NCBI RefSeq assembly: GCF_042453785.1 | Contig: NC_091674.1 | Span: 8,982,001 to 9,046,000 of the forward strand | Origin: Malus domestica | Taxonomy: Eukaryota > Streptophyta > Magnoliopsida > Rosales > Rosaceae | DNA: 64,000 nt | Reading direction: 5' to 3' | Part shown: piece by piece, positions 12,670 to 23,566 of the stretch | Layout: each line of letters opens with the position of its first letter | Numbering within the stretch: position 1 is the stretch's first letter | The notes under the pieces: model-generated | The model's input: the letters and a program-made list of their open reading frames with translations, nothing else | Databases searched by the model: none | Told to the model about the DNA's origin: nothing | Program-made: the position numbers and the translations under genes

Positions 12670-13188
12670 CCACTGTTTGTACCATACTTGACCAACCCCG
12701 AAACTACTAAGCACCGATCAACATTATACCACCAAGGACCCACAAAAGTCTCCCTCAAACTAGAAGGTCAATCACAACGCGACACATGTCAACATCAGAG
12801 GCTAATCATAACACGACACGTGTCGACATCAAAGGCCAATCACAGAACGCCACGTGTCAATGTCAGAATGAAACTAGAAACTCTTTTCTATAAATAGAGA
12901 TCATTCTCTCACAATATTTTCTAATGTCATTTGTACTAAATCATTCACTAGTACTCACTAAAAGGAGAGCTTGAACCTATGTACTTGTGTAAACCCTTCA
13001 CTATTAATAAAAACTCCTCTACTCCGTGGACGTAGCCAATCTAGGTGAACCACGCACATCTTGTGTTTGCTTCCCTGTCTCTATCCATTTACATACTTAT
13101 CCACATTAGTAACCGGAGCAATCTAGCAAAGGTCATAAACTTAACATTTTCTGTTGTACCAAAGTCCTCGCTAATTAGTGCATCAACA
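12670..13188 (-). repeat. Right long inverted terminal arm
   Basis: Reverse complement of 11368-11887 with scattered substitutions, ending GTGCATCAACA before the tgttg target repeat. Confidence 0.85.
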
Positions 13189-14273
13189 TGTTGCATTAGG
13201 TAACTCTGACTCGTATGTGACGCATCTAGCGCCAATCTTCACGTGGTTGTAGTACTAAAGCGTATATTATGATTACACCCAGTCCTGTTCATGGCAAAAC
13301 TTATCTGCATGAACTCGTGTGTTATCATAGATTGATGAGTACCTGATTTTACTTATGTTACTATTGAGATATTATGATTTGGCATATTCCTGGATTTATT
13401 GTTGATTTACATTTGATTTCATACTTATACATGGTATGATTTTCTGGAAACTATACAGGTTTTACGGTGAGGGGTTAGTATGTTTAGAAAATAAATGTGT
13501 TTTATAAACCTTTATTTTTGCCCACTCACCCTTCTGTTTTTCGCCCCTCCAGGTCCTAGTTAGCTGATTACTTTGTGGCGTATGAGCAATATCTGACGGT
13601 TCTGACATATCCATAAATAAGTGTAGGGGGCTTTTCCCGGTTGTGTATTAAGCACTTTAACTAGTTTCGACTGCACACTTTTATGTCATCTATGCTCTGA
13701 ACACTTGTGTTTTATGGGTTCTTCCCAATACTGCACACTCGCTACTTTAGATTAAATAAATGTTAGATTTGTTTTAAATTTACCCATATTTTCATTCTTC
13801 ACTTTCCTTTTTAGTTACGTCACCTTTGGGTGTTGGCTAGCATGCCTCAACTCCGATCGGAATGTGTCACGAGCCCTACATAATGTTGCATCAATAACTA
13901 CAACTACAATAGTCTATTTTTATCGGGAAATTGGATAAAATACTCTCTTTTGTTATCATTGGCTAAAACACTCGCTCTTTGTTAATTTCAATTGATAAAA
14001 TAATATACTCTACTTTAGTACTCTAACTTGACTTGATATTATAGTAATATCACTTGAATATTATAGTTTATAAATAAATTCAATGGAATTTAAAAAAATA
14101 TATTATAAAATAATTACAATTTTTATATATTAAATAACTTATTAATTAATAATATAATAATTAATTAATTTATAATATCGTTATATAAACTAAAATCTTT
14201 AGAATACATTAGAATATAAAATATATTTATTATATAATAGATATAATATATTAGAATATAAAATATATTTGTT

Positions 14274-14275
<2 letters not shown>

Positions 14276-14318
<43 letters not shown>
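14276..14318. repeat. (TA)n microsatellite
   Basis: About 21 TA units within an extremely AT-rich stretch. It generates an artificial Ile-Tyr run in a minus-strand frame. Confidence 0.9.
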
Positions 14319-14319
<1 letters not shown>

Positions 14320-15062
14320 AAGACTTACTTGGATCATAACACGGATATCTATTTGGTAAAATATGATTTAATATGCGGCTTCCTTTGGGCATAAACTCTT
14401 ATGTATGTGTAAACGTGATAAATGAATTTCCACATATCAATTGATAGAACCCTTGATAAAAGAAAGAGATGTTGTATATGAATCACTCACACATTCTTCA
14501 TAATTATATGTATCCGCGAGATTAATTTGGAAAAACAATGGGATGTGCAAGAACAAACAATTTTTATTGGAAACATTCCTCTAATGAAGTCCCTGGGAAC
14601 TTCTATAGTAAATGGAATATACAGAATTGTAATCAATCAAATATTGTAAAATCCCGGTATCTATTACTGGTTCGAATTGAACCATAACGGAATTTCTATC
14701 TATACCGGCATCATAATATCAAATTGTGGGGGATGGGGGGAGGGAAGATTAGAAATAGAGATTGATAGAAAAAAGCAAGGATATGGGCTCGTGTGTGTAG
14801 GAAACAAAAAATATCTATTCTTATTCTATTATCAGCTATGGGTTCAAATCTAAGAGAAATTCTAGAGAATGTTTGCTACCCTGCAATTTTCTTGTCTTTC
14901 CTGAATGATAAGGAGAGAAAAAAAATAGGGTCAACATAAAATGCCATTTTGAAGTTTTATCAACAATTTGCTTTTGTACGGAGATCTGGTAATTTTTTAA
15001 TCCTTATTTAAGGAATTACAAAAGAAATTCTTTCAATAAAGATGTGAATTAGGAAGGGTTGG

Positions 15063-15235
15063 TCAACGAAAAACGATATTATCTACCATAAGGGGTGAGA
15101 TAGTAGGCTAAGTCACAATGAGCTAGCAGTAATGTGGTTCGAATTCGTCTTTGACGAGAATCGAACCTAAAACTTCTCACTTACAAATGAAGAAGAATTT
15201 CACTAAATTATAGTACTCTACCTAGAGTTGAAATT
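15063..15235 (-). mobile_element. tRNA-derived SINE copy
   Basis: On the minus strand it carries the string family shared with 32525-32700 and 52270-52655: cacttgtaagtgag-like, then aggttcgattctcg (a Pol III B-box-like GGTTCGA), then aatttgaaccacatt, and near its 3' end ataatatcg. No protein coding. Resembles Au-type plant SINEs from memory. Confidence 0.65.
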
Positions 15236-17564
15236 AAAAGTATAGAGTATATTTGATTGAGGTTATCAAATAATGATCACTAGAAATTATGTCCGCACGT
15301 GGCTGCGGAATTGAAAATTAAATGAAAGATTATGTTTAAAATATATAAAAATGGTGTTCCAAAAGATTAATAATATTTACATTGAAAACGTTGAGTAGAT
15401 TGTTATATCAAAATTTGACCATAGGTAGACCATGTGGCTTTGGATCGATATTAGTACTAACATAAAAATAAAAAAAAATTTAACGAAAAACTGTCGGTAC
15501 TATTCATTTTAATAAAAAAAAACCATATTTTTACACTAAAAAATCAATTTTGGTGCTATCATTTTACCCTTTATTTTATCTTTATAATTAAAATTCAAAA
15601 TTTTTAAGTCATTTTCATTAGTTTTCTTTACAAAAAAATTATGAAATATTGTGCTATTTCCCACTATTCAAATCGGTACAATATCGATACCAGAGTTCAA
15701 ATAACATTTGATTCTTCAATGTTTCACCCATAAAATACTAATTTCCCAGCAAAATAACTCGATTATACAACATGCAGAGCAGCTTAAAATGTTAAATATT
15801 AACCCAGATACAATGTGGGAAAATTAAAAGACTTTCCTTATTCAATTTTCCCACCATTTCTCAGGCACCACATAGGTAAAATCGAAAAAAAAATTGAGGA
15901 AAAAAAAAGGGAAGGGAAATTAAAAGAAATCATCGATGGAGGCGGCAAGGTTGAGGACGTTCTTGCCGACGGAGCTGACTTTGGGAACAATGCAATCGCC
16001 GAGAAACGAAGTGATGAGTAGCGTTTAGAGGGTGAGGCTGCGAAGCAATTGATCTTACCCACTCTGTATTCATCGACTGCTAAACAAAGAAAAATGAGAT
16101 AAAACAAAAGAAATTCTTGTAGAAATAAGTTTGTAGAAGTGGGAAAATTGGCAGTGATTACAATTTGTAAAAGGAGCAATTGATCCTACCCACTATGCTT
16201 CAGCGATGGATAGATGCGTCGATGTTCACTTGGATTGCTAAAAATCTTGTATAAATAAATTTGAAACCCTCATACCTTAAATTGTAGACGGCGACACGGT
16301 ACGGTTCGATGGCGTTCGTACGAAAACAACTCGCCAGAATCAGAAGACCTAGAACCTAGCCGCTTAACACTTGAAATTGATTTGTTGGTTTCGAAGTTCG
16401 GATAAGTGCGGGAATTCGCTTTGCTGATTTGAGGGTTTTAGGTTTTCTTCGATTTATTGGTTTGAGGTTTCGAATATTTGTTCTGTTAATTGTGAGCAAC
16501 AGAGTTAAAGTAGACGATGTTTTGCCAAATGAGACGAGGAGGCGGAAGGGAAGAAGCGGTGAAGATCCACGCGTCCCCATTCTACTCTCCGTTTGACAGC
16601 AACGCAAAAGTGGCAAAGTTGAAATAACAACAAAAAAGCCGGGGTAAAAAGGGAAGCACACTGTTAATGAACAGTAAATTCTCCGTTGAGTTTTAGTATA
16701 TGTATAATTTTTGTCAATTCTTCATTTTTATTTCCTGTCCATAAATCGGAGTGATGATGGTTCCATATGGTGAGGGAAAGGCAAGGCAAGCCTTGACGAT
16801 TTTTTGTGAGATGACTGATGTCTAAATTTGTACGCAGCCAATTGGAAAGTTGGGAAATCAAAGCTTGATAAGACGGCACTAACTCGGATTTTTGCTTGTT
16901 TATCCCTTAAGCATGTGTCTTTCAAAACATCCACTTCCAGATGGTGAATCTCCTCCTCGACACCTACGAGTTCACTACCAAATCGAAATTATTGAGTTTG
17001 CCCCACCGTGTTGCCGACATGCCACCAACCGTTTTAATCGTGTTCATGGAAAACGAATATTTTGGTTTAAAATTAAAAAAAATAAAAGAGACAGACAAAG
17101 TGACGGACTATAGAAGATTGATTAGAAATTTAGAAGGGGCCGAAAAAAGAAGCCTTTCGGGTGGTCTTTTGGACGATCAGCATGCAATTTGTGCACGAGG
17201 ACAATGACTTTTTTACACAAATTTTGTAAGATCTATTATGTAATGTATAATAATGATTCATTCGTCTATTTATTTATTTTTTTCAAAAACTTTGAATTCC
17301 GATGATTTTTTATGAACATAATATTTGAGAGAATATCTAGAAAATAAACAATTAAATTGTTGAAATATATGAAGTAAAATTTTACAATTCACCAAATCTG
17401 CACAAAGTTGGTCGATTTTATTTATTTTAGAAAAGACGCAAAGAATGTCGTCAAGATTCGTTCAATAAAACGTTTTTATTAAGAAAATTAGATAAGACAG
17501 TTGTGGGCAAGTTTTGTCTCCATGATATGATCATGAAGAAAGACATACATGGAAATAAACTTTT

Positions 17565-17614
17565 GATGACAGTAAAATGTTTAGAGTGCCGATGACAGTA
17601 AAATGTTTAGAGTG
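17565..17614. repeat. 26-bp tandem duplication
   Basis: gatgacagtaaaatgtttag plus agtg is present twice in a row (17565-17590 and 17591-17614). Confidence 0.85.
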
Positions 17615-17694
17615 TAAATAATTAAATGCGTAAAGTAATATCTAGAAACTAATTATGTGGCATGATATACTTGTTTTGCATCAATGGGAGAAGT

Positions 17695-17934
17695 TGAATA
17701 TCAGAGTGTGCGACGAACAAACTATAAAATATGAATATTATTAAACGAACGAGAATGTTGAAACGGCTACAAAACCCTAAGAGGCTACATTGTGAATGAC
17801 TTATAATCTCTAAATAACAAAGCTCTCTATTTATAATAAACTAACTCTAGTCCCTAATAAGTAAGGAAACAAAAACCTAATTCAAATGGGCTAAGCCCAA
17901 ATCCAAACACTAAATAAATAACTATTTTCCAACA
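17695..17934 (-). mobile_element. Solo LTR related to the element at 26010-27334
   Basis: Begins tgaatatcagagtg and ends ttttccaaca, matching the plan of the 253-bp LTR at 27082-27334, including the central ctctatttata word and the acggctacaaaa block. Only this LTR-sized unit is present, without a primer site or internal region, so it is read as a diverged solo LTR. A clean 5-bp target duplication was not found. Confidence 0.6.
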
Positions 17935-18225
17935 AAATGCGATTCAGATTGAGATTACATTTAACATAAAATACAAACAAATAAAATTAATAAAGAAGAG
18001 AGTATGAATGTTCGAAGAAAGAAATGAGCAACACGAGGTAGCAAAGTTTGGAAGTGTACTTGTCCAAAAAAATGTTAGGAAGTGTATAGTGTTGGCCATT
18101 CAAGATCGAATCCATCAAACCTAGTTGTAATTAAACATGCATTAACCCTAATGACAGAAACGTTAGGTTATTAACACTAACCTGCATTGGAAGCCATTGT
18201 GATAACTGCTGCAATATGATCTTCT

Positions 18226-18615
18226 TGTTAGTTTATAAGTGTATATGCTGAAATGTAATAAGAGTTGAGCTTTAAATGTCAGCCTTTGGATCATAGTCCA
18301 AGTGTGCAGCTAAGATGTAATCTTAGATTAAGTGATGGTTTATGCCATGTGCCATTACCTTATAGGGTAAATGAATGAAGGGCTAGATTTAAGTGATGTA
18401 ATGAAGGAATATTCTTTATTCCTAATTTGCTACATGTGCCAAGAGTGCGTGGGAAATGAAACATCATCAATCTCAGTTTTGTTTCTTATTCAAGCTTGAT
18501 CTTTCTCTCTCTCTAAAATTCTCACTTCCTCTCTCTTAAAACTCTAAATCTCCAGTATTCATAGTTTGTTGATTGAAAGAAGCTTACATACAAGATCATA
18601 GTTTGTATGCTAACA
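18226..18615. mobile_element. 390-bp solo LTR (copia-like) with TSD cttct
   Basis: Starts TGTTAGTTTATAAG and ends GTATGCTAACA, inverted TGTTAG/CTAACA tips. The left flank is cttct (18221-18225). The matching right copy is cttct at 23563-23567, displaced because the copia element 18620-23561 inserted at the LTR edge. No coding inside. The terminal match with a perfect 5-bp repeat across a nested insertion is strong support. Confidence 0.75.
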
Positions 18616-18619
18616 CTTA

Positions 18620-18990
18620 TGTTGAATTATAAGTGTTGAGCTGAAAAGTTTAGAATAAGATTGTTTAAATTGGTGTATTCACTTGTGCAAAATAATGCCA
18701 AGTGTAAAGTTCTGTTTTGTAAAAGGCCATGAGTGCCATGTGTTGGTTGATCCATGTAATTAGGTAGATGAGTGACTAAGATGAAATGTAGTGTATGTGT
18801 GGTCCCAAGTTTAAGGCCAACAGTTATGTAAAAGCATGTGCTTCGTGCTCTTTCAAATACACAGAAAATATTCCTCTGCAACTTTGACAGAGAGAAAAGA
18901 AACCATTCAGCTTCCTCTGTGTTCCTTGTTTTGTTCTCCGTCCAGCTCTCTTTCTCTAGATCAAAACCTGTGAATTCATCTACACTAACA
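18620..18990 (+). repeat. 5' LTR of the copia element
   Basis: TGTTGAATTATAAG ... CTACACTAACA, 371 bp, same length as the 3' LTR. The minus-strand 84-codon frame inside occurs identically in both LTRs and is not a gene. Confidence 0.95.
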
Positions 18991-19004
18991 TGGTATCAGA
19001 GCCA
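18991..19004 (+). promoter_or_regulatory. Primer-binding site, initiator tRNA-Met
   Basis: tggtatcagagcca lies directly after the LTR end. TGGTATCAGAGC is the standard plant copia complement to the 3' end of initiator tRNA-Met. Confidence 0.9.
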
Positions 19005-19102
19005 GGTTGGATTTAACCATCTGGGCGTAAATCTGTGAAGTTATTGAGCTAAATCGAAGCTCTCTTGAAGCTCCGTGAAGGTTGTCAATTTAGATCAAAA
19101 AC

Positions 19103-20026
19103 ATGTCTGGATCTAGAGGCTCAGAAGTGAGGACTCCAGTTTTCTCCAGTGAGAACTACAAGTTCTGGAGAATTAAAATGGCAACAATATTCAAATCTCT
19201 TGGGTTATGGAATCTAGTAGAGAAGGGGATTACAACCTCCAATCCGAAGAAGAATGAAGCTGGAGAAGCATCGGAGGATGATGAAGAAATGGTAGCTGCT
19301 TTGATGAAAGACGCAAAGGCTTTGGGAATCATTCAGAATGCAGTCTCGGATCAAATCTTCCCACGAATCGCCAATGCCGAGTCAGCTAAGATGGCATGGG
19401 ATTTGTTGTACGGAGAATATCATGGTGGTGATCAGGTACGATCTGTGAAATTGCAGAATCTTAGAAGAGAATTTGAATATGCTAGGATGCGAGATGATGA
19501 GATTTATCTAGCTATCTTACACGGTTGAATGAACTAATTAATCAGATGAGAACATTTGGCGAATCTTTGTCGAATGAGAGACTTGTGCAGAAGGTTCTGA
19601 TTAGTCTTAGTAAACCTTATGATTCTATATGTTTGGTTATAGAAAACACAAAGTGTTTGCAGGAGGTAGTTGCAATCTTAAAGAGTCAAGAACAACGGTT
19701 TAATTTGCATACTGTTGATACTACTGGGAAAGCATTTTCATCTTTCTCAGTGAGTTCAAAGGAGCAAAATAGGGGCGAAGGTCAATCTGGTTCATCTCAG
19801 TTCCAGAAGAATTGGAATAATAAGGGCAAGAAATGGGGTTAAAACCCAAGTTTCAGCAGAAATTTCCTGCTAATTCTGCACATAATGCACAGTCAATGGG
19901 TCAGATAGGTACAAAACCACAGTGCAGGGTATGCTCTAAGTTTCACTTTGGAGAATGTAGGTATAAAGGGAAACCCAAATGCTATAACTGTGAAAAGTTT
20001 GGACACTGGCTAGAGAGTGCACAGTA
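19103..20026 (+). pseudogene. Copia gag (UBN2-like, zinc knuckle), frameshifted
   Basis: The first ATG after the primer site (19103) opens a Gag-like frame with the typical N-terminal pattern F-S-x-E-N-Y-x-F-W-x-x-K-M near residues 14-27. The frame closes at 19528 through a frameshift; the gag reading continues at about 19525-19842 and then from 19833. A zinc knuckle (C-Y-N-C-x4-H) lies near 19980-20010, but a second frameshift just after the histidine at about 20010 removes the last cysteine from this frame and moves the reading into the protease frame. Gag packages the element RNA into particles; here it is interrupted. Confidence 0.85.
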
Positions 20027-20035
20027 GGTAAATCA

Positions 20036-23000
20036 GTGCAAAAGGCAAACAGTGCTAATCAAGTTGAGGTGATAGGGAACTTGTTTTATGCAAATAGCAC
20101 AATCACTGAATCAAAAGTGAATGGAGAATGGTATGTTGACAGTGGGTGTAGCAACCATATGACAGGGGATTCAAAGTTGTTGATAGACATGAAGACAAAT
20201 GTGGTTGGCAAGGTTCAAATGCCCACAGGAGAACTTATGAATGTGGCAGGTTTTGGTACACTTGTGATAGACACAAGCAAAGGCAGAAAATATGTCAAGG
20301 AAGTAATGTACCTACCTGGTTTGAAGGAAAACTTGTTAAGTGTGGGTCAGATGGATGAACACGGTTACTACCTGATATTTGGGGGAAAGATGTGTAGTAT
20401 CTTTGATGGTCCATCATTGGATTGTTTGGTACTCAAAGTTGAAATGAAAAAGAACAGGTGTTATCCTTTGACACTGATACCAAATGATCAGGTTGTATTA
20501 AGAGCAAGTATTTCTAAGTCTACTTGGATATGGCACAAGAGACTAGGCCATCTGCATTTTAGAGGTCTTCAACAGCTTAAGAACAAAGAAATGGTGCATG
20601 GTCTTCCAGTTTTAGAAGAAGTGGATGAAGTTTGTGAAGGCTGTCAGTTTGGGAAACAGCATAGAGAATGGTTTCCAAAAAATCAGGCATGGAGAGCAAG
20701 CAAACCTCTAGAGCTGGTGCATGTAGATCTTTGTGGTCCTATGCAAAATGATTCTCTTGCGGGTAACAAATATTTTATGCTTCTTGTAGATGACTGTACA
20801 AGAATGATGTGGGTTTATTTTCTGAAATACAAGTAAGATGCATTGATCTGTTTTAGAAAATTCAAATCCATGGTGGAGTTGCAAAGTGGTTTTAAAGTAA
20901 AATGTCTGAGAAGTGACAGAGGGGGTGAATTCACATCTTGTGAATTCAACAAAATGTGTGAAGATGCAGGGATTCAAAGACAGTTTTCTATGGCTTATAC
21001 TCCACAACATAATGGAATGGTAGAAAGGAAGAACAGAGCTGTAGTTGAAATGGCAAAAGCTATGCTTCATGACAAGGGACTACCTTACTATTTATGGGCA
21101 GAATCTGTACTCACAGCTGTCTACATACTGAATAGGTGTCCTACAAGAGCTCTTGGAGAAGTAACTCCATTTGAAGCATTCAGTGGTCAAAAACCTAGAA
21201 TTGCACATCTTAGAATTTTTGGTTGTTTATGTTATGTACATACACCAAGTGAGTTGAGACAGAAACTAGATGCAAAGAGTTTCAAGGGCATATTTGTAGG
21301 TTATGCAACCTGTGAAAAGGGGTACATAGTGTATGATCCCCTTAGTAAAAAGCTTATACTCTCAAGGGATGTAGTGTTTGCTGAAAATGCAGCCTGGGAA
21401 TGGAAGAAAACTTCTGAGAATTATGTAACTGTGTTGAATCATAATGAGTTATCTGAGATGCCTAAATGTATTTCATCAGAGACAACTCCAGCAGGAAATG
21501 ACTATGCTTTGTCACCAAGTGTGGTATCTTCTCATGAATCTGTAAGTGATGTGAACAGCAGCATGAGAAAGACTCAAGCCTTTGATCACACTCCATTGAG
21601 ATGGAGGAATCTAGATGATGTTCTAGCACAATGCAATCTTTGCATTATGGAACCTGAAAAATTTGAAGAGGCAACTAAAGATGAATCATGGATGAAAGCT
21701 ATGAAAGATGAATTGTCAATGATTGAGAAGAATGCAACATGGGATCTAGTGAACAGACCATGTGATAAACCTATAATTGGGGTTAAGTGGGTATTCAAGA
21801 CCAAGCTTAATCTTGATGGGACAGTGCAAAAGCATAAGGCAAGGTTGGTAGCCAAGGGATATGCTCAGAAACCAGGTGTGGATTACAATGAAACGTTTGC
21901 CCCTGTAGCTAGACTTGATACAATTAGGACTCTAATTGCCTTGGCAGCTCAGAAAAGTTGGAAATTATACCAACTAGATGTGAAATCTGCTTTTCTGAAT
22001 GGAGTACTTGAAAAAGAGGTTTATGTAGAACAACCAGATGGGTTTGTGATCAAGGGGAGTGAAGACAAGGTGTACAAGCTTCATAAAGCTTTGTATGGTC
22101 TAAAGCAGGCACCAAGGGCCTGGTATAGTGAAATTGATACATACTTTGCTCACTGTGGGTTTGTGAAAAGTCAAAGTGAAGCTACTCTTTACATCAAAGC
22201 AAGGGGAGGAGAAATTCTAATTGTTTCAATCTATGTGGATGACATAGTGTATACTGGAAATAGCACTGAGATGTTGAAGGAGTTCAAGGAAGACATGATG
22301 ATAAAATATGAGATGACAGATTTGGGACTTCTTCACCATTTTCTTGGTATGGGAGTTATTCAAACTCACACAAGCATCTTTATCCATCAAAGAAAATATG
22401 TTGCTTCCTTGTTGGATAAGTTTGGTTTGAATGAGTGTAAATCTGTGTTCATACCTCTTGTTTCATCAGAGAAGTTATGCAAAGATGATGGCAGTGGTTC
22501 AGCAAGTGAGGAACAGTATCGAAGAATTGTGGGAAGTTTGTTGTATCTCACAGTTACTCGACCAGATATAATGTATGCTGCAAGCCTTCTAGCTCGATTC
22601 ATGCACTGTCCTACAAACAAACACTTTGGAACAGCCAAAAGAGTGCTTAGATACATCAAGGGAACATTAGACTATGGTCTGGAGTATGTAAAAGGAAAGA
22701 ATGCAATGTTAATCGGATTTTGTGATAGTGATTGGGGAGGATCTGTTGATGACAGCAAAAGTACTTCTGGTTATGCATTTTCTTTTGGCAGTGGAGTGTT
22801 CTCGTGGGCCTCTGTGAAGCAGAATTGTGTAGCACTCTCTACTGCAGAAGCAGAGTACATCAGTGCCTCTGAAGCAACTGCTCAAGCCATTTGGCTTAGA
22901 TTTGTACTTGAAGATTTTGGTGAGATACAAATTGAAGCAACTCCAGTGCACTGTGACAATACAGCTGCAATTGCAATCACTAAGAATCCAATTTTTCATC

Positions 23001-23190
23001 AGAAAACCAAGCACATTAACAGAAGGTATCATTTCATCAAGAATGCACTCCAGGAAGGGATAATTGATTTGGTGTACTGTCCAACAAATGAGTAGGTGGC
23101 AGACATATTCACTAAGGCTTTAACAAAGGATCGGTTCAACTATCTCAGGGAAATGCTTGGAGTGAAATCAACTCAAAACTTAAAGGGAAG
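20036..23190 (+). pseudogene. Copia pol (protease, integrase, RT, RNase H) with nonsense codons
   Basis: Domains in order: aspartic protease D-S-G at about 20138; integrase zinc finger (W-H-K-R-L-G-H then C-E-G-C) at 20526-20650; integrase core acidic residues at about 20726 (D), 20915 (D) and 21023 (E); reverse transcriptase with Y-V-D-D at 22232-22243; RNase H with D-S-D-W-G near 22723. A TAA at 20834-20836 interrupts the integrase core but the same frame continues, so it is a simple nonsense change. A second in-frame TAG at 23093-23095 cuts the last roughly 30 codons of RNase H. The RT domain itself is open. Confidence 0.9.
23182..23190 (+). promoter_or_regulatory. Polypurine tract
   Basis: aaagggaag immediately upstream of the 3' LTR start at 23191, the expected plus-strand priming site. 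Confidence 0.8.
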
Positions 23191-23561
23191 TGTTGAATTA
23201 TAAGTGTTGAGCTGAAAAGTTTAGAATAAGATTGTTTAAATTGGTGTATTCACTTGTGCAAAATAATGCCAAGTGTAAAGTTCTGTTTTGTAAAAGGCCA
23301 TGAGTGCCATGTGTTGGTTGATCCATGTAATTAGGTAGATGAGTGACTAAGATGAAATGTAGTGTATGTGTGGTCCCAAGTTTAAGGCCAACAGTTATGT
23401 AAAAGCATGTGCTTCGTGCTCTTTCAAATACACAGAAAATATTCCTCTGCAACTTTGACAGAGAGAAAAGAAACCATTCAGCTTCCTCTGTGTTCCTTGT
23501 TTTGTTCTCCGTCCAACTCTCTTTCTCTAGATCAAAACCCGTGAATTCATCTACACTAACA
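23191..23561 (+). repeat. 3' LTR of the copia element
   Basis: Differs from the 5' LTR at two positions seen by eye (gtccaactc for gtccagctc, and aaacccgtg for aaacctgtg) over 371 bp, about 0.5%. Confidence 0.95.
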
Positions 23562-23566
23562 ACTTC

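Larger units (their letters stand above)
11368..13188. mobile_element. Non-autonomous element with 520-bp inverted ends
   Basis: Ends are TGTTGATGCAC and its complement GTGCATCAACA, flanked by the 5-bp direct repeat tgttg (11363-11367 and 13189-13193). The left arm 11368-11887 is repeated in inverse at 12670-13188 with about 90% or better identity by eye, so the same 69-codon frame appears on both arms. The middle 11888-12669 has no convincing ORF and is homologous to 54790-55270, so this looks like an internally deleted relative of the ORF-bearing repeat at 54557-59015. The TG...CA tips and 5-bp TSD recall LTR retrotransposons, but the long inverted arms recall TIR transposons; the class is unresolved. 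Confidence 0.8.
9653..13869 (+). mobile_element. 3' LTR of the gypsy element, interrupted by a nested element
   Basis: Starts TGTGACGACTCG directly after the polypurine tract and ends near 13869 with ATGTGTCA, giving a TG...CA LTR. A 1826-bp insert (11363-13188, including one TSD copy) splits it, so the original LTR was about 2.39 kb. The matching 5' LTR is outside the window, so the right boundary rests on terminal similarity to the family (…CGGAATGTGTCA) and no target duplication can be checked. The LTR shares its start with the minus-strand solo LTR at 1029-3851. No genes were seen inside; the 9926-10258 frame is treated as spurious. Confidence 0.65.
13870..18220. other. AT-rich intergenic stretch without a supported gene
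   Basis: Contains a TA microsatellite (14276), a SINE copy (15063), a short tandem duplication (17565) and a solo-LTR-like piece (17695), annotated separately. Frames at 15815-16179, 16356-16661 and 16892-17207 overlap on both strands, show no recognisable domain and lack a splice model, so they are not called as genes. The stretch 16300-16660 on the minus strand has the look of a 5' leader (aaaccctaaaaccctc), but no coding continuation was recognised. Confidence 0.5.
18620..23561 (+). mobile_element. Nearly complete Ty1/copia retrotransposon
   Basis: Two 371-bp LTRs (18620-18990 and 23191-23561) that differ at about two positions, a tRNA-iMet primer site immediately after the 5' LTR, gag-protease-integrase-RT-RNase H order (integrase before RT, so copia), and a polypurine tract before the 3' LTR. 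The flanks actta (18615-18619) and acttc (23562-23566) are the 5-bp target duplication with one mismatch. The coding region carries two frameshifts and two stops, so this copy is probably not autonomous despite its near-identical LTRs. Confidence 0.95.

Noticed and set aside
11660..12897. Two nearly identical 69-codon frames on opposite strands
   Set aside because: They are the same inverted arm read twice; coding is not supported.
15838..16661. Possible minus-strand gene with leader-like sequence
   Set aside because: No recognisable protein, no consistent splice model, and overlapping plus-strand frames of equal quality.
18627..18881. 84-codon minus frame, repeated at 23198-23452
   Set aside because: Identical because it lies in the two LTRs; no recognised domain.
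21586..23032. Minus-strand frames of 89-107 codons inside copia pol
   Set aside because: They are antisense shadows of the RT and RNase H coding; no independent domain or promoter.
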